A stretch of DNA of 64,000 nt, taken from assembly GCF_900105395.1 (NCBI RefSeq), contig NZ_LT629775.1, forward strand, positions 2,622,501 to 2,686,500. The letters run 5' to 3'. Below are positions 24,615 through 33,565 of this stretch, in pieces. The first letter of the stretch is position 1. Each line of letters begins with the position of its first letter. This DNA comes from Streptomyces sp. TLI_053. GTDB lineage: Bacteria > Actinomycetota > Actinomycetes > Streptomycetales > Streptomycetaceae. The translations under genes were made by a program, and so were the position numbers. Under the pieces are notes generated by a model, which saw only the letters and a list, made by a program, of their open reading frames with translations, did no database searches and had not been told where the DNA came from.

Positions 24615-27600
24615 TTGACACGTCGGCGCCAACGCCTGATGGCCTGTTACCTGGTGTGGATGGTGGTGTTCACCGGCATCTACTACGCCAATCCCTCCCA
24701 GCGGATCATCTGGTGGACGGGCATCGGCCTGGGCGGCGTCGCCGCCATCGTGGTCGGCGTCCGCCTCAACCACCCCTCGCACGCCCGCTACTGGTACCTG
24801 CTCGCGCTCGCCAACCTCAGCTTCACGGCGGGCGAGGTGGTCCAGGTGATCCAGATGCAGTTCCTGCATCTGGGCAGCCCGTTCCCGTCCATCGCCGACG
24901 GCTTCTACCTGGCCGAGTACCTGCTGTACGCGGCAGGCGTGTTGGGCTTCATCCGCTGGCGGACGGCGCACCAGGACCGGGCCAGCCTGCTGGACGCGCT
25001 CATCCTCACCATGGGCCTGGCCCTGCTGGTCTGGATCTACCTGATCCTCCCCTACGCGCGGAACCCCGACCTCGACTGGTTCCAGAAGGCCGTCTCGATC
25101 GCCTACCCGCTGGGTGACGTCGTGGTACTGGCCCTGTTGCTTCGTCTGGTCGTACCACGCGGCGGCGTCAGCCGTTCGCTCCAACTGCTCACCGTCGGCA
25201 CGGTCGGCCTGCTGGTCGCCGACATCGCCTACGGGCTGATCGTGCTGCACGGCAACTGGCACATCGGCACCCCCGTGGACTTCGGCTGGGCCGCCTTCTA
25301 CACCGCCTGGGGCGCGGCCGCCCTGCATCCGTCCATGGTCGAGCTGACCCGGCCCATCCCCAGCCAGCAGCCGGACCTCGGCCCCGGCCGGCTGGCCCTG
25401 CTCACCGCCGCCTCACTGATCGCGCCGACCATCCTGATGATCGAGGCCGGCGCGGGCAACACCAGCAACGCCGGGGTGATCGGCGCCTTCTCCGCCCTGA
25501 TCTACCTGCTCGTGCTCGCCCGGCTGGCGGTCGTGGTCCGGGCCCGCCGCCAGGCCGTCGCCCGGGAACGCGCGCTGCGGCTCGCGGGCTCCGCCCTCAC
25601 CTCCGCCGTCACCGTCGAGGAGGTCGCCGACGCCGTCCAGGCCGCCGCCTCCACCCTGATGCCGACCGAACCCGGCCATGTCGCGCTGCTCGCCGTCACC
25701 GAGGGCGGCGTCCTGCACGTGCGGCACGCCGAACGCGGCGCCGGCCGCCACCTGCTCGGGGCCGAGCACGACTCCGACGAGGTGCTCGCCCTCGCCGCCT
25801 ACCGGGAGACCAGGCTGCTGTCCGTCGAGGACATCGGCAACGACCTCGCCACCCGGCTGGACGGCATGCCGAGCGCCCTGCTGTGCCCGCTCACCCTGGC
25901 CGAGCGTCCGTCCGGGGACCCGCTGATCGGCGCCCTCATCGTCACCGGCACCGAGCAGGAGCTGACCAGCCTCTGGGGCTCGCTGGAGATCCTGGCCGGC
26001 CAGGCCGCGTTCGCCGTCGAGCGGGTCATGCTGAGCCAGGAGATCACCCGACGGGACAGCGAGGCCTACTTCCGCACCCTGGTGCAGAGCGCCAGCGACG
26101 TCATCCTGATCCTCAACGGCGACGACTCCGTCCGCTACGCCTCGGGCTCCTCCGCCGAGCGCGTCCTCGGCTACCCCAGCCTCTCCGGCACCCTGATCAC
26201 CGACCTCGTCCCGACCGAGGACAGCCGGTCGGTCGGCAAGGCGCTGGCCCGGATGCGCAGCCGGGACGCGAGCCTCCCCGCCGCGCGCTCCGGCCGTTCC
26301 GGACTGGACACCCAGCGCGACCACTGGCGGCTGCTGCGCGCCGACGGCACCCCGATCGAGGTCGAGGTGCACGCCAACGACCTGCGGGCGGATCCGACCG
26401 TGGGCGGGCTGGTGCTCACCCTGCGCGACGTCACCGAGCAGCGGCAGATGGAGCGCGAGCTGACCCACCGGGCCTTCCACGACTCGCTGACCGGCCTGGC
26501 GAACCGGGTGCTGTTCCTCGACCGGGTCGGCCACGCGCTCTCCCGGGGCGAGCGCAGCGGCGCCGTCACCGGGGTGCTCTTCATCGACCTGGACGACTTC
26601 AAGATGGTCAACGACACCCAGGGGCACGCGGTCGGGGACGAGCTGCTGATCGCCGTCTCGCTGCGGGTGTCGACGGCGCTGCGGACCTCGGACACGGCGG
26701 CGCGGCTCGGCGGCGACGAGTTCGCGGTGCTGGTGGAGGACGCGCTGGAGCCGGCCGACGTCGGGGCGCTCGCGGACGGCGTGCTGGCGGCGTTCGCCGA
26801 GCCGTTCCGGCTGAGCGCGGGCGCGGTGCGGGTGTCGGCCAGCATCGGGGTGGCGACGACGGAGGACAGTGTGGACGCCACCGAGCTGCTGAGCCACGCG
26901 GACCTGGCCCTGTACTCGGCGAAGTCGGCGGGCAAGCGGCAGTGGTGCCACTACCAGCCGTCGTTGCAGGCGGGCCTGGTCGCGCGGCACGAGCTGAACG
27001 AGAACCTGGACTCGGCGATCGCCGAGTCCGCGTTCCGGCTGTACTACCAGCCGATCGTCGACCTGGCCTCGGGGGCGCTGGTGGCCTTCGAGGCACTGGT
27101 GCGCTGGCCGCACGACCGGCGCGGCATGGTGCTGCCGGACGAGTTCATCGCCCTCGCCGAGGAGAGCGGCCAGATCGTGCCGCTCGGCGCCTGGGTACTG
27201 GAGCGCGCCGCCCAGGAGACCGCCGCCTGGCACGCCGCCAGCTCCGCCGCCCGCGCCGCCGCCGGCCTCCCGCCGCTGCGGGTCAACGTCAACGTCTCGG
27301 CCCGCCAGTTCCGCGACGCGGGCTTCGTGGACGTCGTGCGCGGTGCGATCCGCTCCTCCGGGATCCAGCCGCAGTCGCTGGTCCTGGAGCTGACCGAGTC
27401 CGTCCTGATGCGCCGGGACGACCGCGTCCACACCGACATGCGCACCCTGGGCGACCTCGGTGTCGGCATCGCCATCGACGACTTCGGCACCGGCTACTCC
27501 TCGCTCTCCTACCTGCGCGAGTTCCCGATCTCGATCCTGAAGATCGACAAGTCCTTCATCGACGGACTCAGCCTCTCCCAGCAGCAGTACGCCCTGGTGG

Positions 27601-27809
27601 AGGGCATCACGAGGATCGCCGACACCCTGGGCGTCCAGGTCATCGCCGAGGGCATCGAGCACCCGGACCAGCGCGATCTGCTCGCCGCCATGGGCTGCCC
27701 CCTCGGCCAGGGCTACCTCTTCGCCCGCCCGCTCACGCCCGACCAGGCCCGCGCCTTCATCGAACAGCACACCGCCCCGGTCGACCGGCCCGGCGTCCCG
27801 CCCAACTAG
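24615..27809 (+). CDS. Membrane GAF-PAS-GGDEF-EAL cyclic-di-GMP enzyme
   Basis: Protein of 1064 aa. About eight to nine N-terminal membrane helices (residues 10-310), a GAF-like domain (about 320-470), a PAS domain (about 485-610), GGDEF (about 625-785) and EAL (about 795-1050). Both enzyme sites look intact: GGDEF with an RTSD inhibitory site five residues before it; EALVRW, DDFGTGYSSL, KIDKSFIDG and VIAEGIEH for the phosphodiesterase. It should make and/or degrade c-di-GMP, which controls development in streptomycetes through BldD. TTG 24615 follows GAGGAGGT by 6 nt. The stop codon lies in the end of an inserted inverted repeat. Confidence 0.93.
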   Translation: MTRRRQRLMACYLVWMVVFTGIYYANPSQRIIWWTGIGLGGVAAIVVGVRLNHPSHARYWYLLALANLSFTAGEVVQVIQMQFLHLGSPFPSIADGFYLAEYLLYAAGVLGFIRWRTAHQDRASLLDALILTMGLALLVWIYLILPYARNPDLDWFQKAVSIAYPLGDVVVLALLLRLVVPRGGVSRSLQLLTVGTVGLLVADIAYGLIVLHGNWHIGTPVDFGWAAFYTAWGAAALHPSMVELTRPIPSQQPDLGPGRLALLTAASLIAPTILMIEAGAGNTSNAGVIGAFSALIYLLVLARLAVVVRARRQAVARERALRLAGSALTSAVTVEEVADAVQAAASTLMPTEPGHVALLAVTEGGVLHVRHAERGAGRHLLGAEHDSDEVLALAAYRETRLLSVEDIGNDLATRLDGMPSALLCPLTLAERPSGDPLIGALIVTGTEQELTSLWGSLEILAGQAAFAVERVMLSQEITRRDSEAYFRTLVQSASDVILILNGDDSVRYASGSSAERVLGYPSLSGTLITDLVPTEDSRSVGKALARMRSRDASLPAARSGRSGLDTQRDHWRLLRADGTPIEVEVHANDLRADPTVGGLVLTLRDVTEQRQMERELTHRAFHDSLTGLANRVLFLDRVGHALSRGERSGAVTGVLFIDLDDFKMVNDTQGHAVGDELLIAVSLRVSTALRTSDTAARLGGDEFAVLVEDALEPADVGALADGVLAAFAEPFRLSAGAVRVSASIGVATTEDSVDATELLSHADLALYSAKSAGKRQWCHYQPSLQAGLVARHELNENLDSAIAESAFRLYYQPIVDLASGALVAFEALVRWPHDRRGMVLPDEFIALAEESGQIVPLGAWVLERAAQETAAWHAASSAARAAAGLPPLRVNVNVSARQFRDAGFVDVVRGAIRSSGIQPQSLVLELTESVLMRRDDRVHTDMRTLGDLGVGIAIDDFGTGYSSLSYLREFPISILKIDKSFIDGLSLSQQQYALVEGITRIADTLGVQVIAEGIEHPDQRDLLAAMGCPLGQGYLFARPLTPDQARAFIEQHTAPVDRPGVPPN

Positions 27810-27973
27810 GGGTTGTCTGACAATTCGCGCCGCGCGCGCGACGCCGGGCATCCCGCCTGGACGCACCGCCGAATCGTCCAAGTACGTCCAGTACGAGGAC
27901 GCTTCGGCGGCACGCCCAGCCGGGCGCCCAACGCCGCGCGCTGATGCGACGCGAATTGTCAGACAACCCCTAG
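27806..27973. mobile_element. 168-bp MITE-like inverted-repeat element
   Basis: Perfect 24-bp terminal inverted repeats (CTAGGGGTTGTCTGACAATT plus CGCG at each end, 27806-27829 and 27950-27973) enclose an interior that is itself an imperfect palindrome (for example CCGAATCGTCC against GGACGCTTCGG). There is no coding sequence. The ends are CTAG, suggesting a CTAG target. The whole unit could fold as one long hairpin and may act as a terminator for the upstream gene, whose TAG stop is in the left end. Confidence 0.75.
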
Positions 27974-28069
27974 GACGCGGGCCGGCCGATCATGCGGCTG
28001 TCACCTGCTCCGCCCTCTGTTCCGGGCACGGGGCGGTGCTCCCGGTCGGGGTACTCCCCCGGGCCCCGC

Positions 28070-29275
28070 TCACCAGGTCACGGGCAGGGTCCGCATCCCG
28101 TAGATGAACGACTCGGTACGGAACTCGCGCTCGCCGGCCGGCCGCAGCCCCGGCAGTCGGCGGAACAGCGTCTCCAGGGCGATCTGGAGTTCGGCGCGGG
28201 CCAGCGGCTGGCCCAGGCACTGGTGCACGCCGAATCCGAACGCCAGGTGCCGCCGGGCGTCCCGGCCCAGGTCCAGCTCGTCCGTCGCCCGGTGGCCGGC
28301 GCCGCCGAACACCGCCTCGTCCCGGTTGGCGGTGGAGAGCATCGCCATCACGCCCTCCCCGGCCCGGACGGTGACGCCGCCCAGCTCCACGTCCTCCAGC
28401 GCCACCCGGGGCAGGCCGGTGTGCACGATGGTCAGCAGCCGCAACAGCTCCTCAACCGCGCCCGGCAGGGTGGCCGGGTCGGCCAGGTGGGGGATCTGCT
28501 CGGGGTGCTCCAGCAGCAGCGCGGTCGACAGCGCGATCATGTTCGCGGTCGTCTCGTGCCCGGCGACCAGCAGCAGCACGGCCGTGCTGGCCACGTCCTC
28601 CGGGGTCAGGTCGTCCCGCGCCGCGAGCCGGCTCAGGACGTCGTCCTCCGGCTGTGCGCGCTTGCGGGCCGTCAGGTCGCGCAGGTAGTTCCAGACCCCC
28701 TCCTGGGCCTCCCGGAGCTGCTCCACGGTGCTGTCCCGGCTGAGCATCGTGCGACTCAGGCTCTGGAAGCGGTCGTGGTCCTCGTACGGCACACCGAGCA
28801 GCAGGCAGATCACCAGCGAGGGCACCGGCAGTGCGAAGTCGGTGACCAGGTCGGCCGTGGTCCGGCCCTCGGTCATCCGGTCCAGTGCCCCGTCCACGAT
28901 CCGCTGGATCTCCGGGCGCAGCGTCTCCACCCGCTTGACCAGGAACTCCCCGGTGATCATGCGGCGCTGGCGGGCGTGCTCGGGGTCGTCGAGCCGCAGG
29001 AAGTCCGGGTTGTCGGTGATCAGCTCGCGAGCGCCGGCGACCAGCAGCGGGAAGGCCGGGTGGCGGATGTCGGCACTGAACCGGCGGTCGGACAGCACGG
29101 TGCGGACCTCGGCGAAGCCGGTGACCAGCCAGCAGAGGTCGCCGTCGGGCAGTTCGGCCCTGGTCATCGGCCCGGTGGCGGCGGCCTCGGGGTACGCGGG
29201 CGGCGGGCCGAACGGGCAGCCGTCGGAGTGCCGGGCCGGCAGCGCGAGGACGGGCGTGGTGGGTGCGGCGGTCAC
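28070..29275 (-). CDS. Cytochrome P450
   Basis: Soluble bacterial P450 of 401 aa. I-helix oxygen-activation motif AGHETTAN, ExxR region in EAVFGG/REGVMAM context, and heme-ligand loop FGFGVHQCLGQPLARAEL with the Cys thiolate. Full length for the family. It should insert oxygen into an unknown substrate with electrons from the ferredoxin encoded just upstream (90 bp). The GTG at 29275 has GAGGAG upstream. No dedicated biosynthetic genes adjoin it, so it may be a xenobiotic or tailoring enzyme. Confidence 0.95.
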   Translation of the reverse strand: MTAAPTTPVLALPARHSDGCPFGPPPAYPEAAATGPMTRAELPDGDLCWLVTGFAEVRTVLSDRRFSADIRHPAFPLLVAGARELITDNPDFLRLDDPEHARQRRMITGEFLVKRVETLRPEIQRIVDGALDRMTEGRTTADLVTDFALPVPSLVICLLLGVPYEDHDRFQSLSRTMLSRDSTVEQLREAQEGVWNYLRDLTARKRAQPEDDVLSRLAARDDLTPEDVASTAVLLLVAGHETTANMIALSTALLLEHPEQIPHLADPATLPGAVEELLRLLTIVHTGLPRVALEDVELGGVTVRAGEGVMAMLSTANRDEAVFGGAGHRATDELDLGRDARRHLAFGFGVHQCLGQPLARAELQIALETLFRRLPGLRPAGEREFRTESFIYGMRTLPVTW

Positions 29276-29365
29276 AGCGGGGGTCTCCTCGTGTCGCGGG
29301 TGTTCTCGTGAGGTTCGGGGCGCGGGAAGGTTCCCGGCGGCCCGCGGGGCCGGCGGCGGGGTCCG

Positions 29366-29584
29366 TCAGGCCCCGGTCCGCGCGGGCTCGTCCCCGGTGA
29401 CGGTGATCGCCAGGCCCGGACAGAGCTCGGCGGCGGTCCTCACGTCGTCGAACTGCTCGGGCAGCAGCACGACCTGACGGAGTCTCACCAGCCCGTCCCG
29501 GTCGTCCTGGTCGAAGACCGCGGGGGCGTTCGTCACGCACAGTCCGGAGCTGCAGCAACGGTCCCGGTCGACGCTCACCTGCAT
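29366..29584 (-). CDS. 3Fe-4S ferredoxin, P450 partner
   Basis: Small iron-sulfur protein of 72 aa with the cluster ligands CCSSGLC near the N-terminus and CP in AELCPGLA; the central Cys of a 4Fe motif is replaced, as in single-cluster 3Fe-4S ferredoxins that serve actinomycete P450s. AAAGGAG lies 7 nt before the ATG. First gene of a two-gene operon with the P450. Confidence 0.95.
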   Translation of the reverse strand: MQVSVDRDRCCSSGLCVTNAPAVFDQDDRDGLVRLRQVVLLPEQFDDVRTAAELCPGLAITVTGDEPARTGA

Positions 29585-30041
29585 GTCGGGCTCCTTTCGC
29601 CAGGGCGGCGCCGGCTGCCCGGCGGCCGCCTCTCGTTGTCGTGGTCGGCCCGGCCGCCGCCGGTCCGCTCACGGAGGCGTACGGTGGCCGGATCCTGTTC
29701 CCGGCAGTCGCGATCACCGCGCCCCGTGACGGTGTGCCGCCGGTCCGGCCCGCTTCGGTGTGGCCGCACCCACCCGATGACCGGCACAAATGATCCTCTG
29801 CCGGGTGTTTCTGACGGCGGATCCGGTACGGATCGCCACAGCCCTGGGACGATCACGTGCCCCGATACTGCGACATGCCCCGGCCACCGGGAATACGCGG
29901 AGGGCAGGTCTGCGCACATGGACAGAAGGTGTCTGCCCGTGCGTGCAAAGAGCACCCGTGCGGAGCGGACGAATCGTCAACAATTCTTTTGAAAAGGGTT
30001 GTTGGCGCAACGCTCCGCCCTCCCCCCGCACCCCGGCGGGA
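29585..30041. other. Gene-poor 457-bp region
   Basis: No reading frame here has convincing codon bias or homology. It should hold the ferredoxin-P450 promoter on the left. At 29978-30004 an AT-rich hairpin (CAACAATTCTTTT pairing with AAAAGGGTTGTTG using two G.T pairs) may terminate the tetR gene. The composition is less GC-biased than the neighbouring genes. Confidence 0.5.
29978..30004 (-). terminator. AT-rich hairpin after tetR-like gene
   Basis: A 27-nt near-perfect palindrome centred on CTTTTGAAAAG lies 38-64 bp downstream of the TetR-family stop codon. The AT-rich stem is unusual for this DNA; terminator function is inferred. Confidence 0.45.
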
Positions 30042-30644
30042 TCAGACGCGGCGGAAGGCGCCGGCCCGGGCGGCGGCGAGGGCGGCGGCTGCGGCGCGGT
30101 CGGCGGCCGCCTCGTCGAGGGGGTCGGGGGTGGTGAGCATCCGGTAGTAGAGGGGCGCCGAGACGGCGCGGACGACCTCGACGGGGTCGGTGTCGGGCGG
30201 GAGTTCACCGCGGTCGACGGCTTCGGTGACACACGGGGCCCACTCCTGCACCCGGACGCGGTAGAAGCGGTGCAGGGCCGCGGCGGCGTCGGGGTCGCAG
30301 GCGGCGGCGACGAGGACGGCGCGGAAGAGGGCACCCTGCCGGGGGTCGGCGAGGGTGCGGGCGACCAGGCGGGCGTTGCCGCGGAGGTCCTCGGCGAGGG
30401 AGCCGGTGCGGGCGCGCGGGAGGGACTGTTCGGCCATGTCGGTGAGCAGGTCGGCGAGCAGGGCGCCGACCGAGCCCCAGCGCCGGTAGACGGTGGTGCG
30501 GCCGACCTCGGCGCGGCGGGCGACGTCGCCGAGGTCGAGCCCGGCGAACCCGGCCTCCACCAGGGCGTCCTCGGCGGCCTTGAGGACGGCGGTGCGGACG
30601 CGGGCGGTCCGGCCGCCGGGGCGCTGCATGTCCGAGGGCGTCAT
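30042..30644 (-). CDS. TetR-family regulator
   Basis: Repressor of 200 aa. The N-terminal helix-turn-helix is at residues about 12-60 (FAGLDLGDVARRAEVGRTTV, YRRWGSVGALLADLL) and the remainder is the helical ligand-binding domain (TetR_C-like, ending in an Ala-rich helix). It is divergent from an aldo/keto reductase gene with 94 bp between, which contains TAACGGGA and TCCCGTTA half-sites; it probably represses both genes and is released by a small substrate of the reductase. Start ATG 30644 is favoured; ATG 30629 is possible. Confidence 0.87.
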   Translation of the reverse strand: MTPSDMQRPGGRTARVRTAVLKAAEDALVEAGFAGLDLGDVARRAEVGRTTVYRRWGSVGALLADLLTDMAEQSLPRARTGSLAEDLRGNARLVARTLADPRQGALFRAVLVAAACDPDAAAALHRFYRVRVQEWAPCVTEAVDRGELPPDTDPVEVVRAVSAPLYYRMLTTPDPLDEAAADRAAAAALAAARAGAFRRV

Positions 30645-30720
30645 TAACGGGATTCCTGTTCCATTAGCAGTGAGAGTGGTGCTAGGGTCGGGACATCTTA
30701 ACGGCATCACAGTCCCGTTA
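30645..30720. promoter_or_regulatory. Divergent tetR/reductase control region
   Basis: TAACGGGA (30645-30652) and TCCCGTTA (30713-30720) are inverted copies 60 bp apart, one next to each start codon; a further TTAACGGCAT lies at 30699-30708. They are candidate TetR operators covering both promoters. Confidence 0.5.
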
Positions 30721-30738
30721 GCGAGAGGAAGATCTCCC

Positions 30739-31776
30739 ATGGAGTACCGCCGCCTCGGCGCGTCCGGCCTCAGCGTCCCCGCACTCTCCCTCGGCACCGG
30801 CACCTTCGGCGGCCGCGGCCCCCTGTTCGGCGCCTGGGGGACCACCGACGAGACCGAGGCCCGCCGCCTGCTGGACATCGCCATCGACGCCGGTGTCACC
30901 CTGTTCGACACCGCCGACGTCTACTCCGACGGCGCCTCCGAGGAGGTCCTCGGCCGGGCCGTCAAGGGCCGCCGCGACCAGGTGCTGATCTCCACCAAGG
31001 CCGGCCTGCCCACCGGCGACGGCCCCAACGACGCCGGCACCTCCCGCGCCCGGCTCACCACCGCCGTCGACGCCGCCCTGCGCCGCCTCGGCACCGACCA
31101 CCTCGACCTCTTCCAGCTGCACGCCTACGACGCCGCCACCCCGGTCGAGGAGGTGCTCGGCACCCTGGACGAGCTGGTCCGGGCCGGCAAGGTCCGCTAC
31201 ACCGGTGTGTCCAACTTCTCCGGCTGGCAGCTGATGAAGTCCCTCGCCGCCGCCGACCGCGACGCCCGCCCCCGCTACGTCGCCCACCAGGTCTACTACT
31301 CCCTGGTCGGCCGCGACTACGAGTGGGAACTGATGCCGCTCGGCCGGGACCAGGGCGTCGGCGCCCTGGTGTGGAGCCCGCTCGGCTGGGGCCGCCTCAC
31401 CGGAAGGATCCGCCGCGGCGCCCCGGTCCCGCCCGGCAGCCGCCTGCACGACACCGCCGACTACGGTCCGCCGGTCGAGGACGGGCTGCTGTACGACGTG
31501 GTGGACGCGCTGGACGCGATCGCCGCCGAGACCGGGCGCACCGTGCCCCAGGTGGCGATCAACTGGCTGCTGCGCCGCCCCACCGTCTCGTCCGTCATCA
31601 TCGGCGCCCGCAACGAGGAGCAGCTGCGCCAGAACCTCGGCGCGGTCGGCTGGGAGCTGACGGCGGAGCAGGTCGCCCGGCTGGACGCGGCGAGCGTGCG
31701 CACCGCGCCGTACCCCTACTTCCCGTACCGGCGTCAGGAGGCCTTCGCCCGGCTGAACCCGCCGCTCGTCGGGTGA
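30739..31776 (+). CDS. Aldo/keto reductase
   Basis: NADPH-dependent oxidoreductase of 345 aa. The catalytic tetrad is visible: Asp in LFDTADVYSDG, Tyr in the same motif, Lys in ISTKAG and His in LFQLHAYD. The cofactor region is SSVIIGARNEEQLRQNLGA near the C-terminus. It reduces aldehydes or ketones of unknown identity. GAGGAAGA precedes the ATG. It is divergent from the TetR-family gene that probably controls it. Confidence 0.93.
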   Translation: MEYRRLGASGLSVPALSLGTGTFGGRGPLFGAWGTTDETEARRLLDIAIDAGVTLFDTADVYSDGASEEVLGRAVKGRRDQVLISTKAGLPTGDGPNDAGTSRARLTTAVDAALRRLGTDHLDLFQLHAYDAATPVEEVLGTLDELVRAGKVRYTGVSNFSGWQLMKSLAAADRDARPRYVAHQVYYSLVGRDYEWELMPLGRDQGVGALVWSPLGWGRLTGRIRRGAPVPPGSRLHDTADYGPPVEDGLLYDVVDALDAIAAETGRTVPQVAINWLLRRPTVSSVIIGARNEEQLRQNLGAVGWELTAEQVARLDAASVRTAPYPYFPYRRQEAFARLNPPLVG

Positions 31777-31784
31777 CCGGACGG

Positions 31785-31866
31785 GCGGGGGCGGGCGAGC
31801 AGGGGGGCGGCCGGGCGAGCAGGGGACGGCCGGGCGGGGGCGGGGCACGGCCGGGCGGGGGCGGCT
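31785..31866. repeat. G-rich direct repeats
   Basis: Imperfect repeats of GGCCGGGCGGGGGCGG and GGCCGGGCGAGCAGGGG follow the aldo/keto reductase gene. Several runs of four or more G on the plus strand could form G-quadruplexes. No gene is present. Confidence 0.6.
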
Positions 31867-31910
31867 GGGAGGCAGAGGCGTCGGCGAACGGCCCGCAGAA
31901 GTTAACACGA

Positions 31911-31932
31911 CTGCCATGTGGCAGTTCTGCCA
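31911..31932. promoter_or_regulatory. Triple CTGCCA half-site operator
   Basis: Half-sites CTGCCA, TGGCAG and CTGCCA follow each other with 2-nt gaps, giving two overlapping palindromes, 20 bp upstream of the phosphoesterase start. It is a likely regulator binding site; no regulator gene adjoins. Confidence 0.45.
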
Positions 31933-31951
31933 CTTCCTTAGCGTCGCCCGC

Positions 31952-33019
31952 ATGACGCCTTCCGCGAACCCTGCCCCGAGCCCCGCCGCCCCGGACGCCA
32001 CCGCCCCGAGCCCCGTCGCCCCGGACGCCACCGCCCCCGGCGACGTCCACGTCGTCCGCGTCGTCCAGTTCTCCGACACCCACTTCCGCGCCGCCCCCGG
32101 CGCCCGCTCGTTCACCGCCCACGAGCCCGAGGACGGCCTCGCGGCCGTGCTCGCCGACGCCGCCCGCGCCGTCGAGGAGGCCGCCGCGGTCGTCGTCACC
32201 GGCGACCTGGCCGACCTCGGCGAGCCTGCCGCGTACGAGCGGCTGGGCGAGGCGCTCGACCCGCTGCCCGCCCCCGTCTACTGCCTGCCCGGCAACCACG
32301 ACCGCCAGGACCCGCTCCAGGCCTGCCTGCCCCGCCCCAATGTGCACCTGGAACCCGCCGTCCGGATCGGGAACTGGCTGCTGCTGCTCCTGGACACCAA
32401 CGCCGACGGCCGCGAGCCCACGGCCGACGGCGGCCACCGCGACCGCGAGGACCGGGTCCACGCGGCCTCGCAGCCGAACCTGACCCCGGTCGAGGCGGCG
32501 CGCGCCCGCGCGATCCTCACCGCCGCCCGGGCGGAGCACGTGTTCCTCTGGCTCCACCAGCCGCCGCTGCCCGAGACCGCCCCGGCCGCCCAGGGCGACA
32601 GCGAACTCGCGCTCCTCGTCCGCGACTTCCCGGCGATCCGGGCGATCGGCGCGGGCCATCTGCACGGCGACCTCTCCGGCACCTTCGAGGGGCGGCCGGT
32701 GTACGTGTGCCCGTCCAGCTTCATGAGCATCGACACGGAACTGCGCCGCCTCGACGGCCCCGGCTACCGCACCTACCTGCTGCACCCCGACGGCCGGGTC
32801 GAGACCGAGGTCCGCACCGTACCGGGCCCGCTGACCGACGCCATGCGGGCCACCCCGCTGCCCGCCTTCCTCGCCGACCTGCTGAGCGGCCGCGCCACGC
32901 CCGAGGAGCTCGCGGCGCTGGACGACGCGCAGTTCGAGGCGCGCTACGGCGAGCCCCGCCCGATGGCCCGGGCGCGGTCCGGCCGGACCGGCGGCGAGGC
33001 CGCCGGCGGGACCCGCTAA
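31952..33019 (+). CDS. Metallophosphoesterase (CpdA/Icc-like)
   Basis: Calcineurin-like phosphoesterase of 355 aa with all metal-binding blocks: FSDTH (D, H), GDLADLG (D), GNHDR (N, H), WLHQP (H) and GAGHLHGD (H, H). The family includes cAMP phosphodiesterases such as CpdA. Residues 5-28 contain a duplicated APSPxAPDAT decapeptide encoded by a 30-bp direct repeat. ATG 31952 is used; an in-frame ATG 36 bp upstream would run through the CTGCCA operator and is unlikely. Confidence 0.88.
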   Translation: MTPSANPAPSPAAPDATAPSPVAPDATAPGDVHVVRVVQFSDTHFRAAPGARSFTAHEPEDGLAAVLADAARAVEEAAAVVVTGDLADLGEPAAYERLGEALDPLPAPVYCLPGNHDRQDPLQACLPRPNVHLEPAVRIGNWLLLLLDTNADGREPTADGGHRDREDRVHAASQPNLTPVEAARARAILTAARAEHVFLWLHQPPLPETAPAAQGDSELALLVRDFPAIRAIGAGHLHGDLSGTFEGRPVYVCPSSFMSIDTELRRLDGPGYRTYLLHPDGRVETEVRTVPGPLTDAMRATPLPAFLADLLSGRATPEELAALDDAQFEARYGEPRPMARARSGRTGGEAAGGTR

Positions 33020-33049
33020 TCCACTTGTCGTCGCAGGTCGGGACGGTGC

Positions 33050-33565
33050 ATGGTCATTGCCATGATCGAACTCCGCACCCTGACCTCCGACGACTGGCCG
33101 CTCTTCCGCGAGCTGCGCCTCGCCGCCCTGGCCGAAGCCCCCTACGCCTTCGGCTCCCGCCTCGCCGACTGGCAGGGCGAGGGCGACCGGGAGGAGCGCT
33201 GGCGCTCCCGGCTGGAGATCCCGGGCGCCCTCGACCTCGTCGCGCTCGTGGACGGCGAACCCGCCGCGATGGCCACCGGGGTACCGGCGGACGGGCACGC
33301 GGAGCTGATCTCGATGTGGGTCGGCCCGAAGGCCCGGGGCCGGGGCGCCGGGGCCCGGCTGATCGGCGAGATCGAACGCTGGGCCGTCGAACGGGGCTTC
33401 CCCGTCCTGCGCCTCGCGGTGATGCCGCACAACCCGCACGCCATCGCCCTGTACGAGCGCTGCGGCTTCACCGACACCGGCGAGCCGGGCGAGCTGCTCC
33501 CGGACGGCGTCTCCCGCGAACTGGTGCTGGCCAAGCCGCTGCCCGCCGCCGCGCCGTCTCTCTGA
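33050..33565 (+). CDS. GNAT N-acetyltransferase
   Basis: Acetyltransferase of 171 aa. Acetyl-CoA binding loop GPKARGRGAGARLIGEIERW, preceded by the beta4 strand AELISMWV, and the C-terminal signature NPHAIALYERCGF typical of RimI/YjaB-type GNATs. The substrate is an unknown amine. Two ATGs compete (33050 and 33062); the first has GGACGG upstream and is used. The gene follows the phosphoesterase by 30 bp and may be co-transcribed. Confidence 0.9.
   Translation: MVIAMIELRTLTSDDWPLFRELRLAALAEAPYAFGSRLADWQGEGDREERWRSRLEIPGALDLVALVDGEPAAMATGVPADGHAELISMWVGPKARGRGAGARLIGEIERWAVERGFPVLRLAVMPHNPHAIALYERCGFTDTGEPGELLPDGVSRELVLAKPLPAAAPSL

Noticed and set aside
29636..29992. Open frames in the gap between ferredoxin and TetR genes
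   Set aside because: Codon use does not follow the strong third-position GC pattern and no motif is visible.
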